Origin: Allopusillimonas sp008369125
GTDB taxonomy: Bacteria > Pseudomonadota > Gammaproteobacteria > Burkholderiales > Burkholderiaceae_B
Direction of reading: 5' to 3'
Length of the DNA stretch: 64,000 nt
Assembly: GCF_008369125.1 (NCBI RefSeq)
Contig: NZ_VOAY01000001.1
Span: 1,426,001 to 1,490,000 of the forward strand
Below, in pieces: positions 46,271 to 55,295 of this stretch. The position numbers were made by a program, and so were the translations under genes. Positions within the stretch are counted from its first letter, which is position 1, and every line of letters starts with the position of its first letter. The notes under the pieces are model-generated. The model did no database searches. It was not told where the DNA came from and was given only the letters and a program-made list of their open reading frames with translations.

Positions 46271-46852
46271 ATGGCAGCGATCAGTGGGGTTTCTGGCGAA
46301 CAATTAAGTTTGATTCGGTGGCATTATTTTTTGTATGTTGCCGCAGCGCTGGTTGTAATGGTTGCTGCCATTCTCTACGGTAATTTCTGGTTTCTTGACT
46401 GGGTTCACGTAATGAGCGGCGTGTTGTGGACAGGCATTGACCTTTTCATGGGTTTTGTCGTCGGCCCCATCCTCCGCAGTGTCTCCCCGCCAGTACGCAT
46501 AGAATTCATCACACGGCTAACGCCCGTAACACTGTTTCTTTTGCCAACGCTGTCCGTGCTTACCGGTACAACAGGCTGGTTTGTCGCCGTTCAGGGCGGC
46601 TTCACGCAATTGCCCTGGCCCCAGTTTGGCTGGATCGCTGCTGCTTTGATTCTGGTTACGCTCATGACAATACAAGGCATTGGCTACCTTCTGCCAACCA
46701 GCTTGCGTGTGTGCTTTGAATTGCAAAAGCCCCAACCCGATGGCGAAAAAATCAGGCACATGATGAGCCGCTTTTACTACGTGGTAGCAAGCCAGGGCGC
46801 AATGCAGGTAATTATTATTGTTGTTATGGCGAAGCTGGCCACTGGCGTATAA
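46271..46852 (+). CDS. Polytopic membrane protein, uncharacterised
   Basis: A 193-residue protein with about five membrane helices (near 20-40, 45-65, 82-104, 118-140 and 165-190). The stretch FWFLDWVHVMSGVLWTGIDL has the His/Trp/Asp pattern of heme- or quinone-associated small membrane proteins similar to DUF2269 or urate oxidase-type membrane domains, but no family can be claimed. ATG 46271 follows GGAGG at a good distance. Confidence 0.65.
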   Translation: MAAISGVSGEQLSLIRWHYFLYVAAALVVMVAAILYGNFWFLDWVHVMSGVLWTGIDLFMGFVVGPILRSVSPPVRIEFITRLTPVTLFLLPTLSVLTGTTGWFVAVQGGFTQLPWPQFGWIAAALILVTLMTIQGIGYLLPTSLRVCFELQKPQPDGEKIRHMMSRFYYVVASQGAMQVIIIVVMAKLATGV

Positions 46853-46999
46853 CGAAAACCGGATAATCTCCCGGGGCACACGCGCCACCGCCGACCTTAC
46901 ACAAAGCGGCATTGACGTATTGGATGCCGCGCTTCTGACCGTGCCAGACTGGGCCGCTTCAAACAGGTACACTGGCCGGCCATTTCAAGGGAAACAACT

Positions 47000-47341
47000 A
47001 TGACGACGCCACAATGGGGTTATGAACGGGCAGACTGTATCGGCGAACATGCCCTCGCCCTCTTCCTGGATGACATGGAGCGTGTTGTTGATCACTACGC
47101 CACCCTGGATGGTGAGCAGATTGAAACCCGCGTCTTTCAGGCACAGGCGGCTGCGAACAAGCTGCTAAAAGCCTACGCAAACAATGCCCGCAAAACCACT
47201 GCCTTCGACGGGCAGTTTATTGACATCAAAGCCTTTTCCGACCCATCCGGAAAAACGCAATTTGTGCCTATATTTTCTACCGGCCTGAAACAGAAATTGA
47301 TGGCGCTGCTGCAGCGCAGCGATCAGACTACCCGGCATTGA
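47000..47341 (+). CDS. Hypothetical protein, 113 aa
   Basis: A soluble, mixed alpha/beta protein with no signal peptide or membrane segment. It begins MTTPQWGYERADCIGEHALA, and AGGGAAA precedes the ATG. It lies between the membrane protein gene and the ABC transporter, which runs the opposite way. No domain is recognised. The even codon use and intact frame favour a real gene. Confidence 0.6.
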   Translation: MTTPQWGYERADCIGEHALALFLDDMERVVDHYATLDGEQIETRVFQAQAAANKLLKAYANNARKTTAFDGQFIDIKAFSDPSGKTQFVPIFSTGLKQKLMALLQRSDQTTRH

Positions 47342-47437
47342 GTGCTTCGCTGTCGAGCTTCTACTGCATGCTCATCGGCGGCCATGGGGTGTTTGCAGTA
47401 TTTTTCCGTGATGTGCTACCGAAACGATAATAACGAC

Positions 47438-48583
47438 TCAAGAAGCCAGAAACATAACCTGCTCGGGGGGTATAAACAGCATTACTTTATCTCCCGAGCG
47501 AAAATCAGTTCTACCGCGAATATGCTTTACATCCACAAACAGCGTAAAGCCTTGAACGTTGATGCTATAACGCGTGGCACTGCCCAAAAATTCTCCTGAT
47601 ACGACCTCACCGTCAACCACGTGCTGGCGTGGTGCGTCGATGACATCTATCCCTTGCGGCCGAATAACAAGGTTGCCACGACCCTCGCGAACATCTTCGG
47701 CCAGAGGCAATCGTAGGCCCTCCCCGTCAGCAACAAACATTAGCCCACCCGCTGAACGTTCTGTTCGCCCTGGAATAATGTTGGCCGTGCCGAGAAACCG
47801 CGCGACAAACTCGTTGGCCGGGTTATCGTAGATCTCTGCAGGACGGCCTATCTGCTGGATGACACCATCGGCGATCACGGCGATGCGATCACAAATGGAA
47901 TTGGCCTCTTCCTGATCATGCGTGACAAATATGGTGGTGATCCCAAGCCGACGTTGCAACTGAAGGATTTCCTGGCGCATCTGCACCCGCAAGCCGGCAT
48001 CAAGATTGGACAGCGGTTCATCAAGCAGCAGAACACGCGGTTCAACGGCCAGGGTACGAGCAAGCGCAATGCGTTGCTGTTGCCCGCCTGAGAGCTGTGA
48101 GGGATATCGGGCCGCATATTCACCCATGCCGACAAGTTCCAGGGCAGCTGCCACACGTATCTTGATTTCGGCGCGCGGCACGTGCCGTTCCTCAAGCCCG
48201 TAGGCCACGTTTTTGGCTACGCTCATGTGAGGCCATAAGGCATAGCTTTGAAACACCATACCTACGTCTCGCTGCCAGGGCCTGCGCTCGCCGATGTCTT
48301 CGCCGTCTAAAAGAATGCGCCCTTCAGGCGTTGGTCCAAAACCAGCAATCGCTCTGAGCAAGGTAGACTTACCGGAGCCTGACGGCCCCAAAAAAGCAAA
48401 GAACTCTCCGGGTTCAATAGATAAATTAATACCTTTGAGCACCTGGGTCGCACCAAAGGACAGGAATAGGTTTTCAATATCGATGCGAACGGGAGCGATA
48501 TGCAGCGTGGCCTGCTTCGACGTGTTCTGGCGAACATCTTCGGCCTGTGTGCTCACCGCTGCTGCAAAAAGTGCGTCTCTCAT
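47438..48583 (-). CDS. ABC transporter ATPase, Fe(III)-type (FbpC/SfuC-like)
   Basis: The 381-residue energy-coupling subunit of a binding-protein-dependent importer. Walker A is GPSGSGKSTLLRAI (near residue 72), the signature is LSGGQQQRIALART, Walker B is VLLLDEPLSNLD, and the H-loop is FVTHDQEEA. A TOBE-type C-terminal domain fills residues 270-380. It lies 24 bp downstream of the permease gene in an operon whose first gene is the binding protein. The family transports ferric iron, or in some cases spermidine or 2-aminoethylphosphonate; the substrate here is not proven. Confidence 0.95.
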   Translation of the reverse strand: MRDALFAAAVSTQAEDVRQNTSKQATLHIAPVRIDIENLFLSFGATQVLKGINLSIEPGEFFAFLGPSGSGKSTLLRAIAGFGPTPEGRILLDGEDIGERRPWQRDVGMVFQSYALWPHMSVAKNVAYGLEERHVPRAEIKIRVAAALELVGMGEYAARYPSQLSGGQQQRIALARTLAVEPRVLLLDEPLSNLDAGLRVQMRQEILQLQRRLGITTIFVTHDQEEANSICDRIAVIADGVIQQIGRPAEIYDNPANEFVARFLGTANIIPGRTERSAGGLMFVADGEGLRLPLAEDVREGRGNLVIRPQGIDVIDAPRQHVVDGEVVSGEFLGSATRYSINVQGFTLFVDVKHIRGRTDFRSGDKVMLFIPPEQVMFLAS

Positions 48584-48607
48584 ATCAAAGGCCTCAAAAG
48601 CATAGAC

Positions 48608-50308
48608 TTACGCCATCCTGTGCCGGGCGCCAGCAACCAGCATATGCGACAAGAACGTTGCTATCCCAACGATAATCACGGCGATAATGCCGAGCGCAGC
48701 ACCAGCACCTCGGCCCGATACGGTCTGCATGAATAAGTAAATTCCGTAGGAAATTGGCGCGTCAGATTCTCGAGAGACCAACATAAGCGTTGCCGACAGT
48801 TCAACAGCCGCCGTAGCGAAGCTGGTAATGAATGCCGCGACCAACCCTCCAGACATTAAAGGCACAACAATACGCCTGATCGTCGTGAGCGTTCCTGCGC
48901 CGCTATTTTGCGAAGCCTCTTCCAGAGACAACGGCACCTGCTGCAAACCGGCCACGCAGGCGCGAAGTGCATACGGCAATCGGCGCACAGCAAGCGCAAT
49001 CACAATCACCCCCCACCACGAGGCCACGGATTGATCCGAAAACGGCACATTAATATTATTGAAGGCCCTCAGGTATCCGATCCCTATGACGACCCCAGGA
49101 ATCGCCAAGGCAGACATTGCCAGATAGTCTAACCATTTGCGTCCGGCAAGCGTTGTACGGTGCCCGATATAGGCAATGGCTGTCCCGATCAGCACATCAA
49201 TCAAGCCAGCCAGTCCGGCATAAATAACGGTATTGGTAATAAAGCCCAAGGCAGTGGTGAACGCTTCGTGATAATGGTTCAACGTGAAAGCATTCGGAAG
49301 CACACTAAACGACCATATGGTTCCAAGCGATAGCAACAAAAGCCCCAAATGAGGTGCCAACACAATGGTAAGAATTAACAGAACCACCACATAGCACCCA
49401 GCCGCCTCAACAGGATGCAGATCACGTTTGGTAAGCCCTCCGCCGCCACGCTGCACGGTCGCGTAATCTTTGCCACGCATTCCTAAAAATGCGATCCACA
49501 TGGCAAAAACGGAAAACGCCACCAATATGCAGGAAATGACATAACCCATGGGATCGGAAATGCCAATGGACGTGATCCTTAGATAAGCTTGGGTTGGAAG
49601 CATATTGCTGACGTCGAGTAGCAAAGGCGTGCCCAGATCATCAAACGCTTTCACAAACACCAACGAGGCGCCGGCAACAAAACCTGGCCGGGAAAGTGGA
49701 AAAACGATCTTACGAAACAGCCTGAACCCGCTAGACCCTAAAGACTGCGCCGCCTCCTCCATGGATCGGTCGATATTGCTTAGACTGGCTGACAGATTAA
49801 TGAGAATGAACGGGAAATAATGGATGCTATCCACCAAGATAACGCCATTTAAGCCTTCCATAAATGGGATGGTAAAGCCAAAATACTGACGCAACAGCAG
49901 GTTAACGCTGCCGTTTGTGCCCAGCAGCAAGCGCATGGCCACAGCACCAATAAACGGAGGCATCAACAGCGGGATGAAGGACAGCGTCTGGATAACAATA
50001 GACCCAGAAAAATTAAAACGACTTGTAAAGTATGCCAGCGGCAAGGCAAATATGGAGGCAAAAAACACTGAGGCACACGCCACATACAGTGAGTTAACAA
50101 ACGACTCCCGAAACAAGCTGTTTGCGAAAAAATCGTGAAAATTCAGCAGCGTAAATTCACCAGAGTGAGGGTTTTGAAACGCAACAAAAATCACCTTCAC
50201 CACGGGGAAGACAAGAAACAGAATCAAAAAGGCGGCGATGACGCCATAGACTACATAAGGTTTTAATGAAGGTAGCCCAAATGCGCGCCGCATCACGCTG
50301 CTAGCCAT
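48608..50308 (-). CDS. ABC transporter permease, fused two-domain (FbpB/SfuB-like)
   Basis: A 566-residue inner-membrane permease with two fused BPD_transp domains (about 12 membrane segments). Each half has an EAA motif that contacts the ATPase: EEAAQSLGSSGFRLFRKIVF near residue 190 and EEASQNSGAGTLTTIRRIVV near residue 470. This duplicated architecture is typical of the Sfu/Fbp ferric-iron family and of phosphonate (PhnV-like) transporters. The ATG is at 50308, separated from the binding-protein gene by a strong hairpin. Confidence 0.94.
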   Translation of the reverse strand: MASSVMRRAFGLPSLKPYVVYGVIAAFLILFLVFPVVKVIFVAFQNPHSGEFTLLNFHDFFANSLFRESFVNSLYVACASVFFASIFALPLAYFTSRFNFSGSIVIQTLSFIPLLMPPFIGAVAMRLLLGTNGSVNLLLRQYFGFTIPFMEGLNGVILVDSIHYFPFILINLSASLSNIDRSMEEAAQSLGSSGFRLFRKIVFPLSRPGFVAGASLVFVKAFDDLGTPLLLDVSNMLPTQAYLRITSIGISDPMGYVISCILVAFSVFAMWIAFLGMRGKDYATVQRGGGGLTKRDLHPVEAAGCYVVVLLILTIVLAPHLGLLLLSLGTIWSFSVLPNAFTLNHYHEAFTTALGFITNTVIYAGLAGLIDVLIGTAIAYIGHRTTLAGRKWLDYLAMSALAIPGVVIGIGYLRAFNNINVPFSDQSVASWWGVIVIALAVRRLPYALRACVAGLQQVPLSLEEASQNSGAGTLTTIRRIVVPLMSGGLVAAFITSFATAAVELSATLMLVSRESDAPISYGIYLFMQTVSGRGAGAALGIIAVIIVGIATFLSHMLVAGARHRMA

Positions 50309-50342
50309 CGCAGAATCACTCTCAGGTTATCTGAATATAATA

Positions 50343-50377
50343 AGGCGGCCTGCGCTCAGTAGGAGCACAAGCCGCCT
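50343..50377 (-). terminator. Intercistronic hairpin after the binding-protein gene
   Basis: The arms AGGCGGC (50343-50349) and GCCGCCT (50371-50377) enclose a second inner pairing (TGCGCTC with GAGCACA, imperfect). In the transcript it is followed by an A/T-rich stretch. It may partly terminate or stabilise the abundant binding-protein message relative to the permease message, as is common in such operons. Confidence 0.65.
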
Positions 50378-50389
50378 GGTTGAGAAACA

Positions 50390-51739
50390 TCACAGCATAG
50401 CCTTGGCTTTTTGAGCCAAATCTTTAGCTTTGCTGTAATTTTCAACGGACTTACCGTCCCAGTCTTTTTCTACCTCAGCCTGACGGCCTTCCACCTTATC
50501 TTCGGCCTTCTTGCGCTTTACCTTGAAGATGGCACTGAAGTCGGGCGCTGACGCCTGTTTTTCCGTAATAGGCACGTTGTAGACCAAGGCTTTGGCCTGG
50601 CTGATTAGTTTTTTAGCCTCATCGTTAGGCGATTTTTCAACTGCGGCTTCTGCTTCGTCAATTGCCTTAACTGCCGCCTGCAACTCAGAAAAACGATAGG
50701 TAATCATTACATCGTATAAAGAGTTGACGACGTTATAGCGCCCTTGCGATAAGTTTGAGTCAAAATGCACACCGGCCTTAATCTCGCCCTTAAACGGGTT
50801 GGGAATGCCTTCAGGGGCATTTTTATACGCGTCCTCGGCGACCGGTAGCCGCATCACTTTAGGGTTAAAGAGTAATTCCTGACCCTTCTCAGACAATACA
50901 AAATCGACGAATGTATGCGCTGCCTTAGCATGCGGGGCATTGGCTACGACGCCAATAGTCGCCGGCACCAGCGTTGTTCCCTCAGGATATTTGAATTTGA
51001 CGGGGAAGCCTGCCGCTTTGGAGGTAAAGCCAAAATAGTCGATGACTATGCCTATACCAAACTCACCGCTATCAACGCCCTCAGGAACACCGAAACTGCG
51101 ATTGGTAATTAGCTTTGCATTGCCGGCTATTTCTTTGACTGTTTCCCAACCCTTGTCCCAGCCCTGGCCTTGAAGAATCGTTTCGATTTCCAGGTGAGTC
51201 GTGCCCGAACGTGAAGGCGCAGAAATACCAAGATGCTGAAAATATATGGGCTTGGTGAGGTCTTCCCAGGTATTAGGGTCTGGCAGTTTGTAGGACGTCA
51301 TGTAGCTTGTATTCCACATGAATCCATACCCTGAAAGGGCAAACCCAAGAAAATAGCCATCAGGATCATCAATCTGATAGCCATTTATTTCGGATGCTGT
51401 TTTCTTGGTGGCCGGTACATATTTTTCGAGCAGATTGTTCGCTTTCAACACTTCGAAAGCATCAGGCGAAGAGGCCCAGAATATATCTGTTTTGTTGTTG
51501 CCTGCAGTTTCCTGCAAATACTGTACGCCGGCCGACGTTCCTTTGTTGATGACATCAAGGTTTATATCAGGATGTTCTTTTTTGAAAGCCTGCTTGAACA
51601 CGGCTGTCTGGTCAGCGGCGAACGATGTCACGATGACGAGATCGTTATCGGCAGCAACTGCGTCAGCTACTGTAAAACATATGCCGGCGGTGGCAACGGC
51701 AGCGAAGATACGCAGCCGACGTTTGTAAATCGAGGTCAT
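50390..51739 (-). CDS. ABC transporter substrate-binding protein, Fe(III)-type
   Basis: An exported periplasmic binding protein, first gene of the import operon. A signal peptide (about residues 1-29) is followed by the family-typical LVIVTSFAADQTAVFKQAFK, then DIFWASSPDAFEVLKANNLL and the SRSGTTHLEIETILQGQGWD stretch. The best family fit is the ferric-iron/2-aminoethylphosphonate group. At 449 residues it is about 100 longer than usual: residues 340-449 are a charged, Lys/Ala/Glu-rich helical tail after the normal binding fold. The paired tyrosines that bind iron in FbpA are not obvious, so the substrate may not be iron. Confidence 0.9.
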   Translation of the reverse strand: MTSIYKRRLRIFAAVATAGICFTVADAVAADNDLVIVTSFAADQTAVFKQAFKKEHPDINLDVINKGTSAGVQYLQETAGNNKTDIFWASSPDAFEVLKANNLLEKYVPATKKTASEINGYQIDDPDGYFLGFALSGYGFMWNTSYMTSYKLPDPNTWEDLTKPIYFQHLGISAPSRSGTTHLEIETILQGQGWDKGWETVKEIAGNAKLITNRSFGVPEGVDSGEFGIGIVIDYFGFTSKAAGFPVKFKYPEGTTLVPATIGVVANAPHAKAAHTFVDFVLSEKGQELLFNPKVMRLPVAEDAYKNAPEGIPNPFKGEIKAGVHFDSNLSQGRYNVVNSLYDVMITYRFSELQAAVKAIDEAEAAVEKSPNDEAKKLISQAKALVYNVPITEKQASAPDFSAIFKVKRKKAEDKVEGRQAEVEKDWDGKSVENYSKAKDLAQKAKAML

Positions 51740-51991
51740 TGGTAGTCCTCCTTCTTTGTTTACATTCTGCTGCGCTATCTCCGTATATATTTTTTTTGTC
51801 TTCTCCGCTTGTATTCTATTACCTGCGGGTATATTTGTTAAACCTTAATATTCGAAACTATATGTAACCGTATATCGGAGCATGTTCATTTGTGGAGAGT
51901 CTCGCAGAGCTAAGACAGCTCCTCCAACACCAAAATCCATGCAACCCACACACATCGCGGTAAGATGTTCTGTAATGATGGAGGCAATACC

Positions 51992-52888
51992 ATGCGTATC
52001 CTGCTCACTGGTGGTACCGGCCTGATCGGTCGAGAACTTTGCAAGCGCTGGAGCGGCGAAGGGCATGAGCTTATCGTTTTAAGCCGCCAACCGCAGAACG
52101 TGCCTCAGCTTTGCAGCGGCGCTCGGGGTATTCAAAGCCTGGATCAGCTGAACGACACTGCTGCTTTAGACGCGGTAATCAATTTGGCGGGCGCGCCTAT
52201 CGCTGATCGCCCGTGGACTAAGGCCCGGCGCGAGGTGCTCTGGAAAAGCCGGGTTGATCTCACCCAAAATCTGGTCAGTTGGTTAGCCAATCAAGCCATA
52301 CGCCCATCTGTTCTGATCTCAGGCTCTGCCACCGGCATCTATGGCGATTGCGGTGACGCCGTACTCGACGAAAACAGCCCCACAGACACCGGCGATTTTG
52401 GCAGCAAACTATGTGTAGCCTGGGAAGAAGCAGCGCGTGACGCTGAAACCCTGGGCATTCGGGTGGTGCGGTTGCGCACTGCCCCTGTCCTGGCACCCAA
52501 TGCCGGCATGCTGGCCAAGATGAAGCTTCCTTTTAGCTTAGGGCTGGGTGGGCGACTGGGTAATGGTCAGCAATGGATGCCGTGGATACACCTTGCCGAT
52601 GAGGTGGGTTTAATCGATTTTCTTCTGCATTGCGACGTGTGCACCGGGGCCTGGAACGCCTGCGCACCCCAAACCGTGCGCAACGCCGAGTTTGTGCGTG
52701 CACTGGGGCTCGCCTTGCACAGACCCACGGTTTTGCCGGTTCCCGCTGCGCTCTTGCGCCTGGCCTTGGGTGAGATGTCAATATTGCTGTTGGGTGGCCA
52801 GCGCGTGCAGGCCCATTGCGCTCACGCGGCAAGCTATCGTTTTCAATTTGAACGACTGGACGAAGCCTTGATTGATGTGTTGTATTGA
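51992..52888 (+). CDS. TIGR01777 family NAD-dependent epimerase-like protein (YfcH)
   Basis: A 298-residue extended short-chain dehydrogenase/reductase-like protein. The N-terminal Rossmann motif MRILLTGGTGLIGRELCKRW is complete. Further blocks are ADRPWTKARREVLWKSR (the conserved RW..RK segment), SGSATGIYGD and QQWMPWIHLADEV. The start ATG 51992 is preceded by GGAGG. Members are cytoplasmic, and their substrate is unknown. A pentanucleotide repeat begins 13 bp after the stop. Confidence 0.92.
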   Translation: MRILLTGGTGLIGRELCKRWSGEGHELIVLSRQPQNVPQLCSGARGIQSLDQLNDTAALDAVINLAGAPIADRPWTKARREVLWKSRVDLTQNLVSWLANQAIRPSVLISGSATGIYGDCGDAVLDENSPTDTGDFGSKLCVAWEEAARDAETLGIRVVRLRTAPVLAPNAGMLAKMKLPFSLGLGGRLGNGQQWMPWIHLADEVGLIDFLLHCDVCTGAWNACAPQTVRNAEFVRALGLALHRPTVLPVPAALLRLALGEMSILLLGGQRVQAHCAHAASYRFQFERLDEALIDVLY

Positions 52889-52900
52889 GCTGTGCCGCCC

Positions 52901-52969
52901 TTGCCTTGCCTTGCCTTGCCTTGCCTTGCCTTGCCTTGCCTTGCCTTGCCTTGCCTTGCCTTGCCTTGC
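52901..52969. repeat. (TTGCC)13 pentanucleotide microsatellite
   Basis: Thirteen exact TTGCC units plus a partial TTGC lie immediately after the YfcH-like gene. The unit length is not a multiple of three, so copy-number changes would shift any frame crossing it. A 129-codon plus-strand frame (52892-53281) crosses it and reads MPPLPCLALPCLALP, but its remaining part matches no family. This may simply be slipped-strand sequence between genes. Confidence 0.9.
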
Positions 52970-53513
52970 AGTGTGCACCAAAAGGCAGAGTGCATGGTAT
53001 TTCCGTTTCTCTGGCCTTTATCGTTCACTCGTTTGCTACGCATAAAGATGGCTAGTTATGGCCACATCAAACTACGTAAATTACAGGCTGAAGTGCATCA
53101 AACCATGTGGGCTCCTGCGATTAAATCTGACTGTAAAACGATGGAGAAACGACGCGAAATACTAAACTCAAAAAAAGGCTCGCGGAGACCCTCTCAACTG
53201 CAGCCCGCAGCACACATAAGCATCATTCACCATATTGAATCTAGGGTTTATGCCCGTTTCATTATTTCAGGCTGTAACTGAAAATTGATCAGAGAACTAA
53301 GAAAGGTCTGAGTAAGTCGATTTTCAGTTGAGTCCGTTGTCTTAACTGATTGATTTTATAGAATCTATTTTTTATCCGGAGCTTGCTCAGAGCCTTCTTA
53401 ATGCCCGGAATGTGCCGCCTTCACAACTGATGCACTAACACCCGCGTATTGGCCTGTTGAGCACAATCTGAACTACCCAGTAACAGCAATCTTAAAACGC
53501 CGTGGGGTATCCA
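52970..53513. other. Region after microsatellite, no recognised gene
   Basis: About 540 bp. The part from 53048 could encode MASYGHIKLRKLQAEVHQTM and onward to 53281, in frame with the repeat-containing frame. It lacks a good ribosome binding site and family resemblance. The remainder is A+T-rich and must carry the promoter of the next gene. Confidence 0.4.
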
Positions 53514-54107
53514 ATGAGCTTAATCAAATCTGTCGCATTATCGGCCTGTCTGCTTTGGCCTGTTCTTGTGCCAGTCGCCGTTGCCCAAGATAGTGTGGCA
53601 GAGATTCTGGAAAAGGCACGCGCTGAAGCCAGAATTCATAACGAGTACAAGCTTGCCTTAAACGACCCCGATCCTGGTGTTCGGCTGGCCGTTTTCAATC
53701 AAATGCTGCAACAAGACGACCCCGGTCTTCATAAGTTGGCCATTGAAACTGGCTTAACCAGTGCCGATAGCATGATGCGCTCAACAGCTCTGAAAGGCGC
53801 CGTGCTGTCGCTAACGCAACTGCACATCAAACTGGCTGTCGATCCAAAATCATCTCCGCGACAACAAACTGAGGCGAAAAAATATCTTGAACAGTACGGT
53901 TCTGCAATAGCGCTAACCATGCAAAAAAAAGATGAGAAAGAAGGAGTGTTTACTGCCAGCTCATGGAGTGGCCAAGTCAACAACCTTCAGTTATTACTTC
54001 TATATAGCAATATCAACGCAGTGTTGACACTACAGGACGACAACTCCCTTAAAGGCACACTAAATCGAAGTAACATTCCATATATCGCATCGATCGATTT
54101 ATTTTGA
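53514..54107 (+). CDS. Exported hypothetical protein, 197 aa
   Basis: A protein with signal peptide MSLIKSVALSACLLWPVLVP, ending VAVAQ. The mature N-terminal half is helical and contains a HEAT-like stretch (NDPDPGVRLAVFNQMLQQDD). The C-terminal part is beta-rich. ATG 53514 is preferred over GTG 53502 because the signal peptide begins there. It converges on the protease operon. No family is recognised, but its periplasmic location and adjacency hint at a link with that operon. Confidence 0.62.
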   Translation: MSLIKSVALSACLLWPVLVPVAVAQDSVAEILEKARAEARIHNEYKLALNDPDPGVRLAVFNQMLQQDDPGLHKLAIETGLTSADSMMRSTALKGAVLSLTQLHIKLAVDPKSSPRQQTEAKKYLEQYGSAIALTMQKKDEKEGVFTASSWSGQVNNLQLLLLYSNINAVLTLQDDNSLKGTLNRSNIPYIASIDLF

Positions 54108-54120
54108 ACCGAACTTAGCA

Positions 54121-55290
54121 TCATTGTTGCCACAACACCTTCAATCGTCGCAGGCTGACAGCATCTGCTGTATCTGTTGTCGAGGCAATGCTTACTCGAA
54201 TCATTTGTGCACGCCTGGGTGCAAAGTGAATGGTGGCCACACCATCTTGGTAAGCCGGCGCCACCGATATAACTGACGTCCAGGTACGCGTAACTGGGGT
54301 AGGTTTGATCAGTATCTCTACCCTGCCGGGTAATTCGTTACCAGGCAGCCCACGGCCATCCAGCACAATACCTGACACCACAGTGCTTTTTGCGCCGAGC
54401 GAAAAATCCAGCGTCAGCGGCCATTCATCCGGTGCGACACGCCACAGCCCATCATTACCCTGAGCGTACAGATTTTGTGCCCGAAACGCATCGTCTGTCG
54501 GCGGATTGCTCCAGGCTTTAATTTCTAGCATGGCGTTTGATTGTGCGCCGATCTCTTTCGCTTCGGCTGGCAGCTCAGTATTTGATTCTGCCTCGCGTGC
54601 CTGCGATGCATTGGCATTCCTCTCGCTCCGCGTTGCCGTTTCATTTCGCAGAAAGGCATCCACTTTAGACATGAGAAAGTCCTGCCGGACTACGGTTCCG
54701 ACCCCCGACCGGGCATTGACAGACACCAACATGCCGATTACTGCACCGTCGATAAGCAGTTGGCTACCACTAAAACCTTTACGTATGACACTGCTGGAAC
54801 GCGTAGGTTGAACACGCAGTAACTGGACGCCGTCGTTATCTACGATACTGACAGCCAATTGCCCTATCGTGCCATCACCGTTAACGTAGCGCAACACAGC
54901 GATTCCGTTGCGCTTCAGCTGTGAGTCTACCGCGCGGGCAATGCTGGACGCACTTAGACCACAGTCGGGCTCTGCTATGCCCTGTACGGGGGCTATGGCG
55001 ACATCATCCGCCAGATCAGTGGCCGTGCCGGCCTCACCAAACAAGCGTTGCTTGCCCTCACGTCGCACGTTGTGTCTGCCTCCCTGCTCCACAGCAACGT
55101 GCATGGGCATTACCGCATAGCAGCGCCCTGCATAAGTGGTCAGAAATGATTGACCTGTTTCAAGCGCTGTCTGTCCGGCAGACAACACCACGGCCTGTTG
55201 CGAAAATGCGGACGACGTGAGCAGAGCCAAGCAAGCCAGCATCATCCTAATTAGCCAGAGCTTATTACGCATGCTTGTGTTTGACAGCAT
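54121..55290 (-). CDS. Periplasmic trypsin-like serine protease
   Basis: A 389-residue exported protein (signal peptide about residues 1-31). Its mature domain has a trypsin-fold triad: His64 in AVMPMHVAV, Asp95/96 in ADDVAIAPV, and Ser174 in KGFSGSQLLID (GxSG). The order and spacing match chymotrypsin-fold proteases. Residues 270-389 form a beta-rich domain like coagulation-factor/discoidin-type modules (LTLDFSLGAKSTVVSGIVLD). It is last in a four-gene operon of exported proteins, 5 bp after a two-helix membrane protein. It could be a regulatory protease or a pseudoprotease; the target is unknown. Confidence 0.78.
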   Translation of the reverse strand: MLSNTSMRNKLWLIRMMLACLALLTSSAFSQQAVVLSAGQTALETGQSFLTTYAGRCYAVMPMHVAVEQGGRHNVRREGKQRLFGEAGTATDLADDVAIAPVQGIAEPDCGLSASSIARAVDSQLKRNGIAVLRYVNGDGTIGQLAVSIVDNDGVQLLRVQPTRSSSVIRKGFSGSQLLIDGAVIGMLVSVNARSGVGTVVRQDFLMSKVDAFLRNETATRSERNANASQAREAESNTELPAEAKEIGAQSNAMLEIKAWSNPPTDDAFRAQNLYAQGNDGLWRVAPDEWPLTLDFSLGAKSTVVSGIVLDGRGLPGNELPGRVEILIKPTPVTRTWTSVISVAPAYQDGVATIHFAPRRAQMIRVSIASTTDTADAVSLRRLKVLWQQ

Positions 55291-55295
55291 AAGCC

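Noticed and set aside
52892..53281. 129-codon frame through the TTGCC repeat as a real gene
   Set aside because: The repeat makes long frames open by chance in several phases, and the non-repeat portion matches nothing.
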